From the NCBI GenBank assembly GCA_910587425.1, contig CAJUKU010000017.1:1-46001 (forward strand): 46,001 nucleotides of DNA, read 5' to 3'. The notes below the pieces were generated by a model. That model searched no databases. It was not told where the DNA came from and was given only the letters and a program-made list of their open reading frames with translations. Positions 36,379-44,807 of the stretch are shown here, piece after piece; positions within the stretch are counted from its first letter, which is position 1, and each line of letters starts with the position of its first letter. This stretch comes from an uncultured Muribaculaceae bacterium (GTDB lineage: Bacteria; Bacteroidota; Bacteroidia; Bacteroidales; Muribaculaceae). The position numbers and the translations under genes are program-made.

Positions 36379-37593
36379 TCAGTCTTTGAATTTCGCAATC
36401 ATCAGTATGGGGTTTGACTCCGGGTCGGCTTTCTCTACAATACTTTTTAGCGGATCCTCAAGGTTGTCGTTTTCAAGGTATTTCAGAAGCATTTCCAGAG
36501 ATAGAGGTCTGCAGTATATGCCGGAAGGTGCCTGCACGCTCTGGTTGTTGATGTCTCTGTGGTAGGTCTTGTCGGTCAGGAATGGAAATGATGCGTCGTA
36601 CTTCTTAAGTTCGCCGGTCGAAAGGTCATATATGTAAGAATAACCCTTTGTCTGATCAAACTCAACATTGTCAGGAGTCACGTCAAGTATCCGTATATAT
36701 TCGAGGAACAGATATTTTCCAAGTGCAGCCTTTATGGTTACAATATCGGGTATCTGTCTTGATCGGTCAACGTTTGTCATGGTGACCAAGGGCGTGCATA
36801 CACCTCCGGATATGTCAAAAATTGTGTCTGATGAAAGGTCGAGGGCTATCGTCCGTGAGTTATCAGCTACAAGAGGATAAGCTGTTATTTGAACTTTCCG
36901 GATATAAGTGTCGCCTTTCCATTGCATTGAGTTGCCTATGGGATTGTCGATTCTTAGCGGCAGCTTTGTTACGGCTCCTGTGGTTTTGTTGATGGTCACA
37001 TATCGGTACGGCTCGTTTTCTTCGCCATCCTGACGTATCATGAGATTGGCATAATCGTGAGCTATGAGCGTGGAGTCGTCATAATTGTAGAAATTCTCAT
37101 ATTTTCCCGGTTGTGCTAATTCAAACTTATCAATGAATTTCCCGTCAAGATTATACTTATATATCTTGTTTCCGGCTAATGAATAAACGAAAATCTCCTT
37201 GTTGCGCAGATCGACGGCAGTATTGGAGAGAAAGGGATATTCCTCCGGACCCTCACCCCGGCGGCTTACTTTGCTCAAGTACTGTCCCTGTCGGTCGAAG
37301 ATGAAAACCGCCTTCTGCTTCAAATCAGCGACGGCAATCAGGCTGTCACCGATGGTTATGTTGCCAATCAGACCTATAAGGCATGAATCGTTGGTCTCCA
37401 GTGGGATATATGAGATATCAGCTATTTCCGGCAGATCAAGTTTCTGATAAGGAAACTCCTCGTTCCAGTCGATCGATGGGAGATTGACGGCGACCTCTTT
37501 GTCTGACTTATGTGCGCACGAAAAGAATATAGCCGACAGACATATCGCAGTGAAAGCTCGGCTGATCAGGGATAATGATGAATTGTATGGCAT
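36379..37593 (-). CDS. 6-bladed beta-propeller lipoprotein
   Basis: A 404-residue lipoprotein (signal with lipobox FFSCAHK, Cys26). The family pattern is clear: YIPLETNDSCLIG, IAVADLKQKAVFIFDRQGQY, SRRGEGPEEYPFLS and IYKYNLDGKFIDKF. These are hallmarks of the DUF5128/6-bladed propeller proteins of Bacteroidetes. Molecular role unknown. It is the first gene of a pair with the lipoprotein at 35361-36368, and distantly related to 6128-7252. A -7 box (37634-37641) lies upstream. Confidence 0.85.
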   Translation of the reverse strand: MPYNSSLSLISRAFTAICLSAIFFSCAHKSDKEVAVNLPSIDWNEEFPYQKLDLPEIADISYIPLETNDSCLIGLIGNITIGDSLIAVADLKQKAVFIFDRQGQYLSKVSRRGEGPEEYPFLSNTAVDLRNKEIFVYSLAGNKIYKYNLDGKFIDKFELAQPGKYENFYNYDDSTLIAHDYANLMIRQDGEENEPYRYVTINKTTGAVTKLPLRIDNPIGNSMQWKGDTYIRKVQITAYPLVADNSRTIALDLSSDTIFDISGGVCTPLVTMTNVDRSRQIPDIVTIKAALGKYLFLEYIRILDVTPDNVEFDQTKGYSYIYDLSTGELKKYDASFPFLTDKTYHRDINNQSVQAPSGIYCRPLSLEMLLKYLENDNLEDPLKSIVEKADPESNPILMIAKFKD

Positions 37594-37633
37594 GGTATCG
37601 GTGATTGACGGGTATAAGTAATTTTGCTACCTG

Positions 37634-37641
37634 CAAATGTA
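37634..37641 (-). promoter_or_regulatory. Possible -7 element for the propeller lipoprotein pair
   Basis: TACATTTG on the minus strand, 41 bp before the ATG at 37593. No TTG stands at the usual -33 distance, so support is partial. Confidence 0.4.
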
Positions 37642-37734
37642 CAAATTTTTTCTGCAACGTATCTTTTGTAGGGTCTATTTCTGGATTATTGTGGGTGATT
37701 TTGCCGCTCACAGAATCTGCGGGCGCGTGTGCGT

Positions 37735-37766
37735 CTTGGGAATTGGCGAATTTTTGTGTAACTTTG
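37735..37766 (+). promoter_or_regulatory. Promoter of sufE
   Basis: CTTG (37735-37738), 20-bp spacer, -7 TAACTTTG (37759-37766), about 76 bp before the ATG. Confidence 0.7.
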
Positions 37767-37842
37767 CGAAAATATCTATAATATCGGAGGTGGCGTGCCA
37801 CCTGCCGATTATTGGAAAGAAAACCGGTAAGCATAGAAAAAG

Positions 37843-38277
37843 ATGACCATAAACGAGCGGCAGGACCGCATAATAGAGGATTTCGATGGGGTCGACGACT
37901 GGATGGACCGCTATGCCATGATCATAGATCTTGGCAATGAGCTTCCGCCGATTGATCCGAAATACAAGACTCCGCAGCATCTCATCGAGGGATGCCAGAG
38001 CCGCGTGTGGCTTGCGGCATCCCTCAATGCTGAGGGGCGCGTGGAGTATACAGCCGATTCCGATGCAATAATAGTGAAGGGCATAATAGCGCTGCTGATC
38101 GATGTGCTCAACGACCAGCCGCCGGCTGATATCGCTGCCGCCGATCTGTATTTCATTGACCGCATAGGTCTTGCTGAGAACCTTTCGCCCACGCGTTCCA
38201 ACGGTTTGCTTGCCATGGTGCGGCAGATGAAGCTTTACGCCGTCGCTTTCCAGGCGAAACTTGATGCGGAGAAGTGA
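37843..38277 (+). CDS. sufE: SufE-family cysteine desulfuration protein
   Basis: A 144-residue cytosolic SufE-type protein that accepts persulfide sulfur from a cysteine desulfurase for Fe-S cluster assembly. The acceptor is Cys51 in LIEGCQSRVWL. Other family marks are DWMDRYAMIIDLG near the N-terminus and LSPTRSNGLLAMV near the C-terminus. Length is normal. No sufS or sufBCD is in the window, so it is separated from the rest of the Suf genes. It is followed 50 bp later by the POT transporter, perhaps on the same transcript. Confidence 0.93.
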   Translation: MTINERQDRIIEDFDGVDDWMDRYAMIIDLGNELPPIDPKYKTPQHLIEGCQSRVWLAASLNAEGRVEYTADSDAIIVKGIIALLIDVLNDQPPADIAAADLYFIDRIGLAENLSPTRSNGLLAMVRQMKLYAVAFQAKLDAEK

Positions 38278-38327
38278 GTCAAGCTCTGATAAAAAGATCA
38301 TAGAATAAACCAATACAAATAAATCAC

Positions 38328-40022
38328 ATGTTCAAAAACCAACCTGCGGGATTGTATGTGCTCTCGCTTGCCAACACCGGCGAGCGTTTCGGCTATTACA
38401 CCATGCTCGCCATTTTCCTGTTGTTCTTGCAGGCGAAGTTCGGTTTTGACTCGACAGTGTCAGGTCAGATTTACGCCATCTTCCTTGCCCTCGTGTATTT
38501 CATGCCGCTTATAGGCGGATTCGTAGCCGATAAATGGAGCTTCTCGAAGTGTGTCGTCACCGGTATCTTCGTGATGTTCTTCGGCTATCTCGTCATGGCT
38601 ATTCCCACGCCTATCCGCGAGACATCTTCGCTGCTGATCCTGTTCGGCGCCCTCACGCTCATAGCCATAGGCACCGGTCTGTTCAAGGGCAACCTTCAGG
38701 TGATGGTGGGCGACCTCTACAACTCGCCGAAATATGCATCGCAGCGCGACAACGCGTTCTCACTCTTCTACATGGCTATCAACCTTGGCTCAATGGTGGC
38801 TCCTTTTGCCGCCACGAAGATGGTGAGCATCGCTCTTGAAAAAGCCGGCTTCAGCTATTCAGCCGAGCTCCCCGCGCTCTGCAACGCCTATCTTACCGAT
38901 GGCAGCGGCAGTGAAGCTATCATGAATGCCGCACAGACCGCAGGCATGACTGTCGGCAATGTTGCTGATTTCGCTACGGATTACCTCAACGCGCTTACCA
39001 ACGGCTACAGCCTCGGCTTCAGCGTGGCTTGCTTCTCGCTTGTGGTCAGCTTCCTGATCTACCTGCTCGGTCGCCGCACTTTCGCGCATATAATCGGCAA
39101 CAAGAAGGAGGATGCCGGAAAGACAGCCGCCGTTCAGGCTGGACCGGAGCTTTCGCCCGCACAGACCAAACAGCGCGTGGTGGCTCTGATGCTTGTGTTC
39201 TCTGTGGTGATATTCTTCTGGATGGTGTTCCACCAGAATGGTGCTACGCTCACTGAGTTTGCCAAGAGCTGCACAGCTCCCGAGGCTATCGGCTGGACAC
39301 GTATCGGCTTTAACGTCGGCGCGCTGTTCACAATCGCTGCCGGTGTGTGGGCTATCTTCGTAGCTTTCCAGAGCAAGGGTACTGGTCGTATCGTATCGCT
39401 TGTGGTTCTCGCTGCTGCAGCCGTGGGCATCTATTTCTTCTATCAGTACACTCCTGATGTTGTCGACGGCATACAGCCGCAGCAGTATCAGCAGTTCAAC
39501 CCCTTCTACGTTGTGGCTCTCACCCCCGTGTCGCTGGCTCTCTTCGGCTGGCTCGCCCGCAAGAAGAAAGAACCGTCGGCTCCGCGCAAGATCGGCTACG
39601 GTATGATCATGGCTGGTGTCGCTTATGGCGTTATGGTGATCGGTTCGCTCTCGATAGTAGGCACCACAGGATCTGTCACCCCCAACTGGCTTATCTCTAC
39701 CTATCTGCTGCTCACATTCGCCGAGCTGCTGCTCTCGCCGATGGGCATATCGTTCGTGTCGAAGGTCGCTCCTCCCAAGCTTAAGGGTGCGATGATGGGC
39801 GGATGGTTTGCCGCGACAGCAATAGGCAACTATCTTGTTTCGATACCTATGCTCCTGTGGGGTAAGATCGACACATGGCTCGTATGGGCGATCCTCATTG
39901 TGATCTGTCTTATCTCGGCAGGATTCATCTTCGCAGTGATGAAGAAACTTGAGGCTGCCACATCAGATGCACCGGCTGCCGATGCCGACGCTCTCGAGAC
40001 TGTAGAGGACGAGGCTATCTGA
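38328..40022 (+). CDS. POT/PTR-family proton-coupled peptide transporter
   Basis: A 564-residue inner-membrane major facilitator protein with about 12-14 membrane helices. The family signature ANTGERFGYYTM (the ExxERFxYY proton-coupling motif) is in helix 1, with GGFVADKWSFSKCV in the first loop and the FSLFYMAINLGSMVAP motif near residues 142-157. It imports di- and tripeptides with protons. An extra central region (residues about 230-330) is common in bacterial members. It suits the peptidase-rich surroundings. A short acidic C-terminal tail (ALETVEDEA) ends the protein, followed by a terminator. Confidence 0.92.
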   Translation: MFKNQPAGLYVLSLANTGERFGYYTMLAIFLLFLQAKFGFDSTVSGQIYAIFLALVYFMPLIGGFVADKWSFSKCVVTGIFVMFFGYLVMAIPTPIRETSSLLILFGALTLIAIGTGLFKGNLQVMVGDLYNSPKYASQRDNAFSLFYMAINLGSMVAPFAATKMVSIALEKAGFSYSAELPALCNAYLTDGSGSEAIMNAAQTAGMTVGNVADFATDYLNALTNGYSLGFSVACFSLVVSFLIYLLGRRTFAHIIGNKKEDAGKTAAVQAGPELSPAQTKQRVVALMLVFSVVIFFWMVFHQNGATLTEFAKSCTAPEAIGWTRIGFNVGALFTIAAGVWAIFVAFQSKGTGRIVSLVVLAAAAVGIYFFYQYTPDVVDGIQPQQYQQFNPFYVVALTPVSLALFGWLARKKKEPSAPRKIGYGMIMAGVAYGVMVIGSLSIVGTTGSVTPNWLISTYLLLTFAELLLSPMGISFVSKVAPPKLKGAMMGGWFAATAIGNYLVSIPMLLWGKIDTWLVWAILIVICLISAGFIFAVMKKLEAATSDAPAADADALETVEDEAI

Positions 40023-40049
40023 TCTACAGTATAGTATAAACTGATATCG

Positions 40050-40097
40050 ATCCCGGATAGGCTGCACGAACAATGCGCCGTCCGGGATTGTTTTTTA
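40050..40097 (+). terminator. Terminator of the POT transporter gene
   Basis: Outer stem ATCCCGGA / TCCGGGAT (40050-40057 and 40081-40088) with a further GGC/GCC pairing, then TTGTTTTTTA. Confidence 0.85.
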
Positions 40098-40128
40098 TAC
40101 AGTACATTAATATAAAAGCGTTTGAAAG

Positions 40129-40275
40129 ATGATCCAATACATACACCCACAGCTATGCGCATGGTTACTCATAATAGGTGCCGTCGGTGCCACTATACTC
40201 GCCGGAGCGTTGATCGATAGATTTTATCTGCGCCGTCGCGCCCTTGCGGTAAGGAGGGAGTGCCGTCGCGACTGA
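40129..40275 (+). CDS. Possible 48-residue membrane protein
   Basis: ATG at 40129, stop at 40275. It encodes one hydrophobic helix (AWLLIIGAVGATILAGALI) and an Arg-rich tail (RFYLRRRALAVRRECRR), a clear positive-inside pattern. No consensus promoter was found between it and the upstream terminator. The codon use looks like the host. Unrecognised family; could be chance. Confidence 0.45.
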   Translation: MIQYIHPQLCAWLLIIGAVGATILAGALIDRFYLRRRALAVRRECRRD

Positions 40276-40358
40276 TTGATGAATGGATCGGCGATGTTTT
40301 TATATGCGTGTAATACAGCATTATATTCGGTTGCTGATAAAAAATATTGAAAATGATG

Positions 40359-40388
40359 TTGCGTTATCAAAAATATTGCCTAACTTTG
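40359..40388 (+). promoter_or_regulatory. Promoter of tRNA-Pro(CGG)
   Basis: TTG (40359-40361), 19-bp spacer, -7 TAACTTTG (40381-40388), 20 bp before the tRNA. Confidence 0.7.
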
Positions 40389-40408
40389 TGCCCGCTAACA
40401 CAAGCGCT

Positions 40409-40481
40409 CGGGGTGTAGCACAGTTGGCAGCGCGCCACGTTCGGGACGTGGAGGTCGGAAGTTCGAGTCTTCTCACCCCGA
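40409..40481 (+). tRNA. tRNA-Pro (anticodon CGG)
   Basis: A cloverleaf of 73 nt with anticodon loop TTCGGGA (CGG at 40442-40444) closed by CCACG/CGTGG and T loop TTCGAGT. Acceptor CGGGGTG/CACCCCG pairs fully. The D stem GCAC/GCGC has an A12-C23 mismatch. No CCA encoded. Confidence 0.95.
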
Positions 40482-40488
40482 CTCAATC

Positions 40489-40526
40489 AGAGGCATGGGC
40501 TCCTATGGTGCCTGACGCCTCTTTTA
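40489..40526 (+). terminator. Terminator of tRNA-Pro(CGG)
   Basis: AGAGGC (40489-40494) pairs with GCCTCT (40517-40522) and leads into TTTTACTTTTTT. Confidence 0.6.
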
Positions 40527-40595
40527 CTTTTTTCAAGGTATTCCGTCGGTCCGTGCGGTGAATCCATCGGATCACGGTAAAGAACTTACTTAACG

Positions 40596-41621
40596 ATGAA
40601 TGCAGATTTAGACTGGAGTAACCTATCGTTTGGTTACATTCCCACGGATTACAACGTACGCTGCCGCTATGCCGACGGCAAATGGGGTGAAATCGAGGTT
40701 TCGCAATCCGAGACCATCACCATGCACATGGCAGCCACCGCGCTACACTACGGACAGGAAATTTTTGAGGGACTGAAAGCCTTCCGTGGCAAGGATGGCA
40801 AGATCCGCATATTCCGCCTCGAGGAGAATGCGCGCCGCATCCGCCAGTCGGCTGAGGGCATAAAGATGCAGCCTGTGCCTGAGGAACTTTTCCGTGAGAT
40901 GGTCATAAAGGTTGTGGAGCTCAACGCCCGTTTCGTACCTCCTTACGGTAGCGGGGCATCACTCTATATCCGCCCCATAGAGCTCGGTATGAGCGCCCAG
41001 ATCGGCGTGCATCCCGCTTCGGAGTATCTTTTCATGATCATGGTCACCCCCGTGGGTCCCTATTTCAAGGAGGGATTCAAGCCTACCAATATCTGCATAA
41101 TGCGCGAGTTTGACCGCGTGGCTCCCAAAGGCACCGGTCGTTGGAAAGTGGGCGGCAACTACGCCGCAAGCCTTGAGGCTGGAGAGCGTGCACATGAGCT
41201 CGGCTACAGCGCGGTGCTCTATCTCGATCCGCGCGAGAAGCGCTACCTCGACGAGTGTGGCCCCGCCAACTTCTTCGCTATCAAGCAGGGCACGTACATT
41301 ACCCCTGCTTCCGAATCTATTCTCCCCTCGATAACCAACAAGAGCCTCATGCAGCTCGCCCGCGATATGGGTATAGCAGTTGAGGAGCGACATATACCGC
41401 TTGAGGAGCTTGCCGAGATCGACGAAGCTGCGGCGTGCGGCACAGCTGCCGTAGCATCACCGGTAGCCGAGATACACGACCTCGACACCGGCGTGCATTA
41501 CGTGATCGCCAAGGATCATCAGCCCGGACCGATCACCACGCAGCTCTACAACAAGCTGCGCGCCGTGCAGCTCGGCGAAGAGGAGGATATCCATGGCTGG
41601 AACACCATAGTTGAGGGCTGA
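40596..41621 (+). CDS. ilvE: Branched-chain amino acid aminotransferase
   Basis: A 341-residue class IV PLP aminotransferase of the longer, BCAT type that interconverts Leu, Ile and Val with their 2-oxo acids. Landmarks are the TALHYGQEIFEGLKAFRG segment, the PLP Lys184 in GRWKVGGNYAAS, LDECGPANFFAIK and the CGTAAVASPVAEI segment near the C-terminus. Cytosolic. It is alone rather than in an ilv operon. Its transcript may run into the HD gene 4 bp downstream, but a strong hairpin inside that gene would limit this. Confidence 0.95.
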   Translation: MNADLDWSNLSFGYIPTDYNVRCRYADGKWGEIEVSQSETITMHMAATALHYGQEIFEGLKAFRGKDGKIRIFRLEENARRIRQSAEGIKMQPVPEELFREMVIKVVELNARFVPPYGSGASLYIRPIELGMSAQIGVHPASEYLFMIMVTPVGPYFKEGFKPTNICIMREFDRVAPKGTGRWKVGGNYAASLEAGERAHELGYSAVLYLDPREKRYLDECGPANFFAIKQGTYITPASESILPSITNKSLMQLARDMGIAVEERHIPLEELAEIDEAAACGTAAVASPVAEIHDLDTGVHYVIAKDHQPGPITTQLYNKLRAVQLGEEEDIHGWNTIVEG

Positions 41622-41625
41622 AGCA

Positions 41626-42177
41626 ATGCTCCATTGGCTTGAAATAATAAATGAACAATATCCCGCAGGCACCCCCCTGCGGGATATTTATATGCGTCAC
41701 TGTTGTGCGGTGGCGTCGCTCGCCACAGAGATCGCGTGGCGCAGACAGCTGCCTATTGATTCCGACCTTATCAGCGATGCCGCTATGCTTCATGATGTGG
41801 GAATCGTCAGATGCGACGCTCCCGGCATTCACTGCCACGGCACACACCCTTACATCTGTCACGGATATCTCGGTGCCGACATGCTCCGTGCCGCAGGTGT
41901 GCCGGAGGAGATTGCGCGTGTGGCGGAAACCCATACCGGCAGCGGACTGACACCGGAAGATATCACCTTGCAGTCATTACCGTTGCCAGCCGGACGTGAT
42001 TACATGCCCCGCACGCAGCTTGAACGGCTGATATGCTACGCCGATAAGTTTTACTCCAAGAGCGGCACCATGCAGCGCAAGCCGTTCGACGTCGTACGTC
42101 GTTCAATGGCGGCGCATGGCGATGCCGCCCTCGCGCGTTTCGATCAGTTCGCCTCAGAATTCGGCAGAGTAGACTGA
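41626..42177 (+). CDS. HD-domain (HDIG-like) phosphohydrolase
   Basis: A 183-residue HD-superfamily protein, probably a metal-dependent phosphohydrolase. Metal-binding residues are seen: His in MRHCCAVASLA, His-Asp in AAMLHDVGIV, His in YICHGYLGADML and His in ETHTGSG, with Asp in CYADKFYSK. The family is widespread in Bacteroidales and the substrate is unknown. It begins 4 bp after the ilvE stop. The first 22 codons contain a terminator-like hairpin (41657-41690). An in-frame ATG just after the hairpin (41692) is a possible second start but would begin at the first metal-binding His. Confidence 0.88.
   Translation: MLHWLEIINEQYPAGTPLRDIYMRHCCAVASLATEIAWRRQLPIDSDLISDAAMLHDVGIVRCDAPGIHCHGTHPYICHGYLGADMLRAAGVPEEIARVAETHTGSGLTPEDITLQSLPLPAGRDYMPRTQLERLICYADKFYSKSGTMQRKPFDVVRRSMAAHGDAALARFDQFASEFGRVD
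41657..41690 (+). terminator. Terminator-like hairpin inside the HD gene
   Basis: A perfect 13-bp stem (41657-41669 and 41676-41688), 6-nt loop CACCCC, followed by TTTATAT. It is 36 nt past the ilvE stop and within codons 11-22 of the HD gene. Confidence 0.6.
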
Positions 42178-42214
42178 TCTCACGCGCATTAAGATATACA
42201 CATATACATAAAAC

Positions 42215-42254
42215 ATCAGAGGCTATGTCACCATGTGGTGTCATAGCCTCTGAT
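42215..42254. terminator. Bidirectional hairpin between the HD gene and pnp
   Basis: A 13-bp stem (42215-42227 and 42242-42254) continues inward as CACCA/TGGTG after a T-T mismatch. The genes converge on it. No strong T-run on either side. Confidence 0.75.
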
Positions 42255-42280
42255 ACTATAGTGGGGAATTATTCGTCGGA

Positions 42281-44551
42281 TTATTCGGCGTTATTGTCGC
42301 GACGGGAACGGTCACCGTGGTCACGGCGCGGACGGTCGTTGTTGTCGCGGCGTGGACGGTCACCATCGCGACGCGGGCGGTCGCTGTCACGGCGGGGACG
42401 TTCGCCGCGGGGTGCGCGCTCCCGCTCTACGTAGCCTTCTGGCTTGGGCTGGAGGGCACGCATTGAGAGGCGGAACTTGCCGGTCTTCTTGTCGATCTCG
42501 ATGAGCTTCACCTCCACGGTGTCGCCCTCCTTGAGTCCGCTTGCCTCCATGTCGTCAAGACGGTTCCAGGAGATCTCGGAGATGTGGAGCAGACCGTCGC
42601 GGTTAGGCATGAATTCAACGAATGCGCCGAAGTCAAGGATCGAGCGAACTTTGCCGGTGTAGACCTTGCCCTCTTCGGGGAGTTCCACGATGGCGTTGAT
42701 CATCTCGAGAGCCTTGTCGATCGAGGGCTTGTTGGCGGCAGCGATTTCGATGTAGCCACCTTCGTCGATCTCGTCGATCGATACGGTTGCACCGCTTGCC
42801 TCCTGGATGCCCTGGATCACCTTTCCGCCCGGGCCTATCACAGCACCGATAAGCTCCTTCGGTATGAGCATGGTGACGATGCGCGGAACGTGAGGCTTGT
42901 AGTCCTCGCGGGGAGCGGGTATTGTCTTGTTGATGATGTCGAGGATGTGGAGGCGTCCGTCGCGAGCCTGGAGGAGTGCGCGCTCAAGAATCTCGTATGA
43001 GAGTCCGTCGCACTTAATATCCATCTGTGTCGCAGTGATACCGTCGCATGTTCCGGTCACCTTGAAGTCCATGTCGCCGAGGTGGTCCTCATCGCCGAGG
43101 ATGTCGGAGAGCACGGCGTACTTCGAGCCGTCGGCGTCAGTGATCAGACCCATGGCTATGCCGCTCACGGGCTTCTTCATCTTTACGCCAGCGTCGAGAA
43201 GTGCGAGAGTGCCTGCGCAGACAGTAGCCATCGATGATGATCCGTTGCTCTCGAGAATGTCGCTGACAATGCGGCATACGTAGGGGAAATCATCGGGGAA
43301 CATGCGCTTGAGGGCGCGATGTGCAAGATTGCCGTGACCCACTTCGCGACGACCTACGCCACGCACGGGCTTAGCCTCGCCGGTTGAGAAGGGGGGGAAG
43401 TTGTAGTGAAGGAGGAAACGCTCGCGACCCTGGTTGATGACGTCGTCGACAATCTTCTCGTCGAGCTTCGTGCCGAGGGTTACTGTGGAGAGCGACTGGG
43501 TCTCGCCACGGGTGAACACGGCTGATCCGTGAGGACCGGGGATGTAGTCAACCTCAGCCCAGATGGGACGGATCTCAGTGGTGCGGCGACCGTCGAGACG
43601 CACGCCCTCGTCGAGAATGCAGCGGCGCACAGCCTCTTTCTCAACGTCGTGGTAGTAGCGCTTCACGAGGGGAGTCTTTTCGTCGCGCTCCTCCTCGGGG
43701 AGTGATTCGATGTATTCGTTGCAGATTGCGTCAAACTGCTCCTGACGCCAATGCTTGTCGGCGCAGCCAGCCTGGGCGATCTTGTATGCCTTGTCGTAGC
43801 ATTTGTCGTGAACGTCGGCGCGGAGAGCCTCGTCGTTCACTTCGTGGCAGTACTCGCGCTTTACGATCTGAAGCTCCTTGGCGAGCTCGATCTGTGCGAG
43901 GCACTGTGTCTTGATAGCCTCGTGTGCTGCCTTGAGGGCGGCGAGAAGCTCAGCCTCGCTTACCTCGTTCATCTCGCCCTCTACCATCATGATGTTGTCG
44001 TAGGTGGCGCCGACCATCAGCTCCATGTCAGCTTTCTCAAGCTGCTCGAAGGTGGGGTCGATGACGAACTGACCGTCGACACGTGCCACACGCACCTCGG
44101 AGATCGGACCGTTGAAGGGGATGTCGCTCACGGCGATTGCAGCCGATGCAGCGAGTCCGGCAAGAGCGTCGGGGATGTCGACGCCGTCGGTCGAGTAAAG
44201 GGTGATGTTGACGAATGTGTCAGCGTGGTAATTGTCGGGGAAAAGGGGACGGAGCACGCGGTCAACAAGGCGTGCTGTGAGTATTTCGTAGTCCGAGGCA
44301 CGTCCCTCGCGCTTCAGGAAGCCGCCGGGGAATCTGCCGAATGACGAGAATTTTTCCTTGTACTCCACTTGGAGGGGCATGAAGTCCACACCTTCGCCAG
44401 CCTCTTTTGCCGAGACTACAGTGGCGAGAAGCATGGTGTTGCCCATACGCAGCTCTACCGCTCCATCAGCCTGCTTGGCGAGCTTGCCTGTCTCGAGAGT
44501 GATCTCGCGACCGTCGGGCAGGAGGATGGTTTTTTTGATTGGTTGTGACAT
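42281..44551 (-). CDS. pnp: Polyribonucleotide nucleotidyltransferase
   Basis: PNPase, a phosphorolytic 3'-5' exoribonuclease in RNA turnover. From this start it is 756 residues: first RNase PH domain (GNTMLLATVVSAKE), helical domain, second RNase PH domain (GSSSMATVCAGTLALLDAG, GLITDADGSKYAVLSDILGD), KH domain (LIGAVIGPGGKVIQGIQ) and S1 domain (VYTGKVRSILDFGAFVEF). It is longer than the usual 700-711 because of an Arg-Asp-rich tail of about 45 residues made of PRRD repeats. The start at 44551 (MSQPIKK) is preferred over 44596, which overlaps the promoter. Confidence 0.97.
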   Translation of the reverse strand: MSQPIKKTILLPDGREITLETGKLAKQADGAVELRMGNTMLLATVVSAKEAGEGVDFMPLQVEYKEKFSSFGRFPGGFLKREGRASDYEILTARLVDRVLRPLFPDNYHADTFVNITLYSTDGVDIPDALAGLAASAAIAVSDIPFNGPISEVRVARVDGQFVIDPTFEQLEKADMELMVGATYDNIMMVEGEMNEVSEAELLAALKAAHEAIKTQCLAQIELAKELQIVKREYCHEVNDEALRADVHDKCYDKAYKIAQAGCADKHWRQEQFDAICNEYIESLPEEERDEKTPLVKRYYHDVEKEAVRRCILDEGVRLDGRRTTEIRPIWAEVDYIPGPHGSAVFTRGETQSLSTVTLGTKLDEKIVDDVINQGRERFLLHYNFPPFSTGEAKPVRGVGRREVGHGNLAHRALKRMFPDDFPYVCRIVSDILESNGSSSMATVCAGTLALLDAGVKMKKPVSGIAMGLITDADGSKYAVLSDILGDEDHLGDMDFKVTGTCDGITATQMDIKCDGLSYEILERALLQARDGRLHILDIINKTIPAPREDYKPHVPRIVTMLIPKELIGAVIGPGGKVIQGIQEASGATVSIDEIDEGGYIEIAAANKPSIDKALEMINAIVELPEEGKVYTGKVRSILDFGAFVEFMPNRDGLLHISEISWNRLDDMEASGLKEGDTVEVKLIEIDKKTGKFRLSMRALQPKPEGYVERERAPRGERPRRDSDRPRRDGDRPRRDNNDRPRRDHGDRSRRDNNAE

Positions 44552-44593
44552 AAATGTTATGCTAAAAATATTTTTTGTTCCGTAAAAATCGCA

Positions 44594-44624
44594 CAAAGTT
44601 AGTGATTTATCGGGACAAAAGCAA
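44594..44624 (-). promoter_or_regulatory. Promoter of pnp
   Basis: Minus-strand TTG (44622-44624), 20-bp spacer, -7 TAACTTTG (44594-44601). It supports the ATG at 44551. Confidence 0.7.
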
Positions 44625-44654
44625 GAAATTGTGGCGGATCGGGCGACAAATTAT

Positions 44655-44681
44655 AACAAAGCCGCCCCGGTTGGAGGCGGC
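44655..44681 (-). terminator. Terminator of the OmpA-domain gene
   Basis: GCCGCC (44661-44666) pairs with GGCGGC (44676-44681); on the minus strand TTTGTTATAATTT follows. The stretch 44682-44807 has nothing else I can support. Confidence 0.6.
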
Positions 44682-44807
44682 TCTGAATATTTTGTATGTT
44701 TATAAACTATAGTAGGTCTTAGAGTTATGTGAGTCCTTATGAGGCGTGTTCAAGTGTCACGCCGCCCACATGGAGACACATTTACGGTAGTAACACCGGA
44801 CCATGAT

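Noticed and set aside
42281..42430. Short GC-rich direct repeats resembling a CRISPR or microsatellite
   Set aside because: They are the codons of the PRRD repeats at the PNPase C-terminus, in frame and without spacers.
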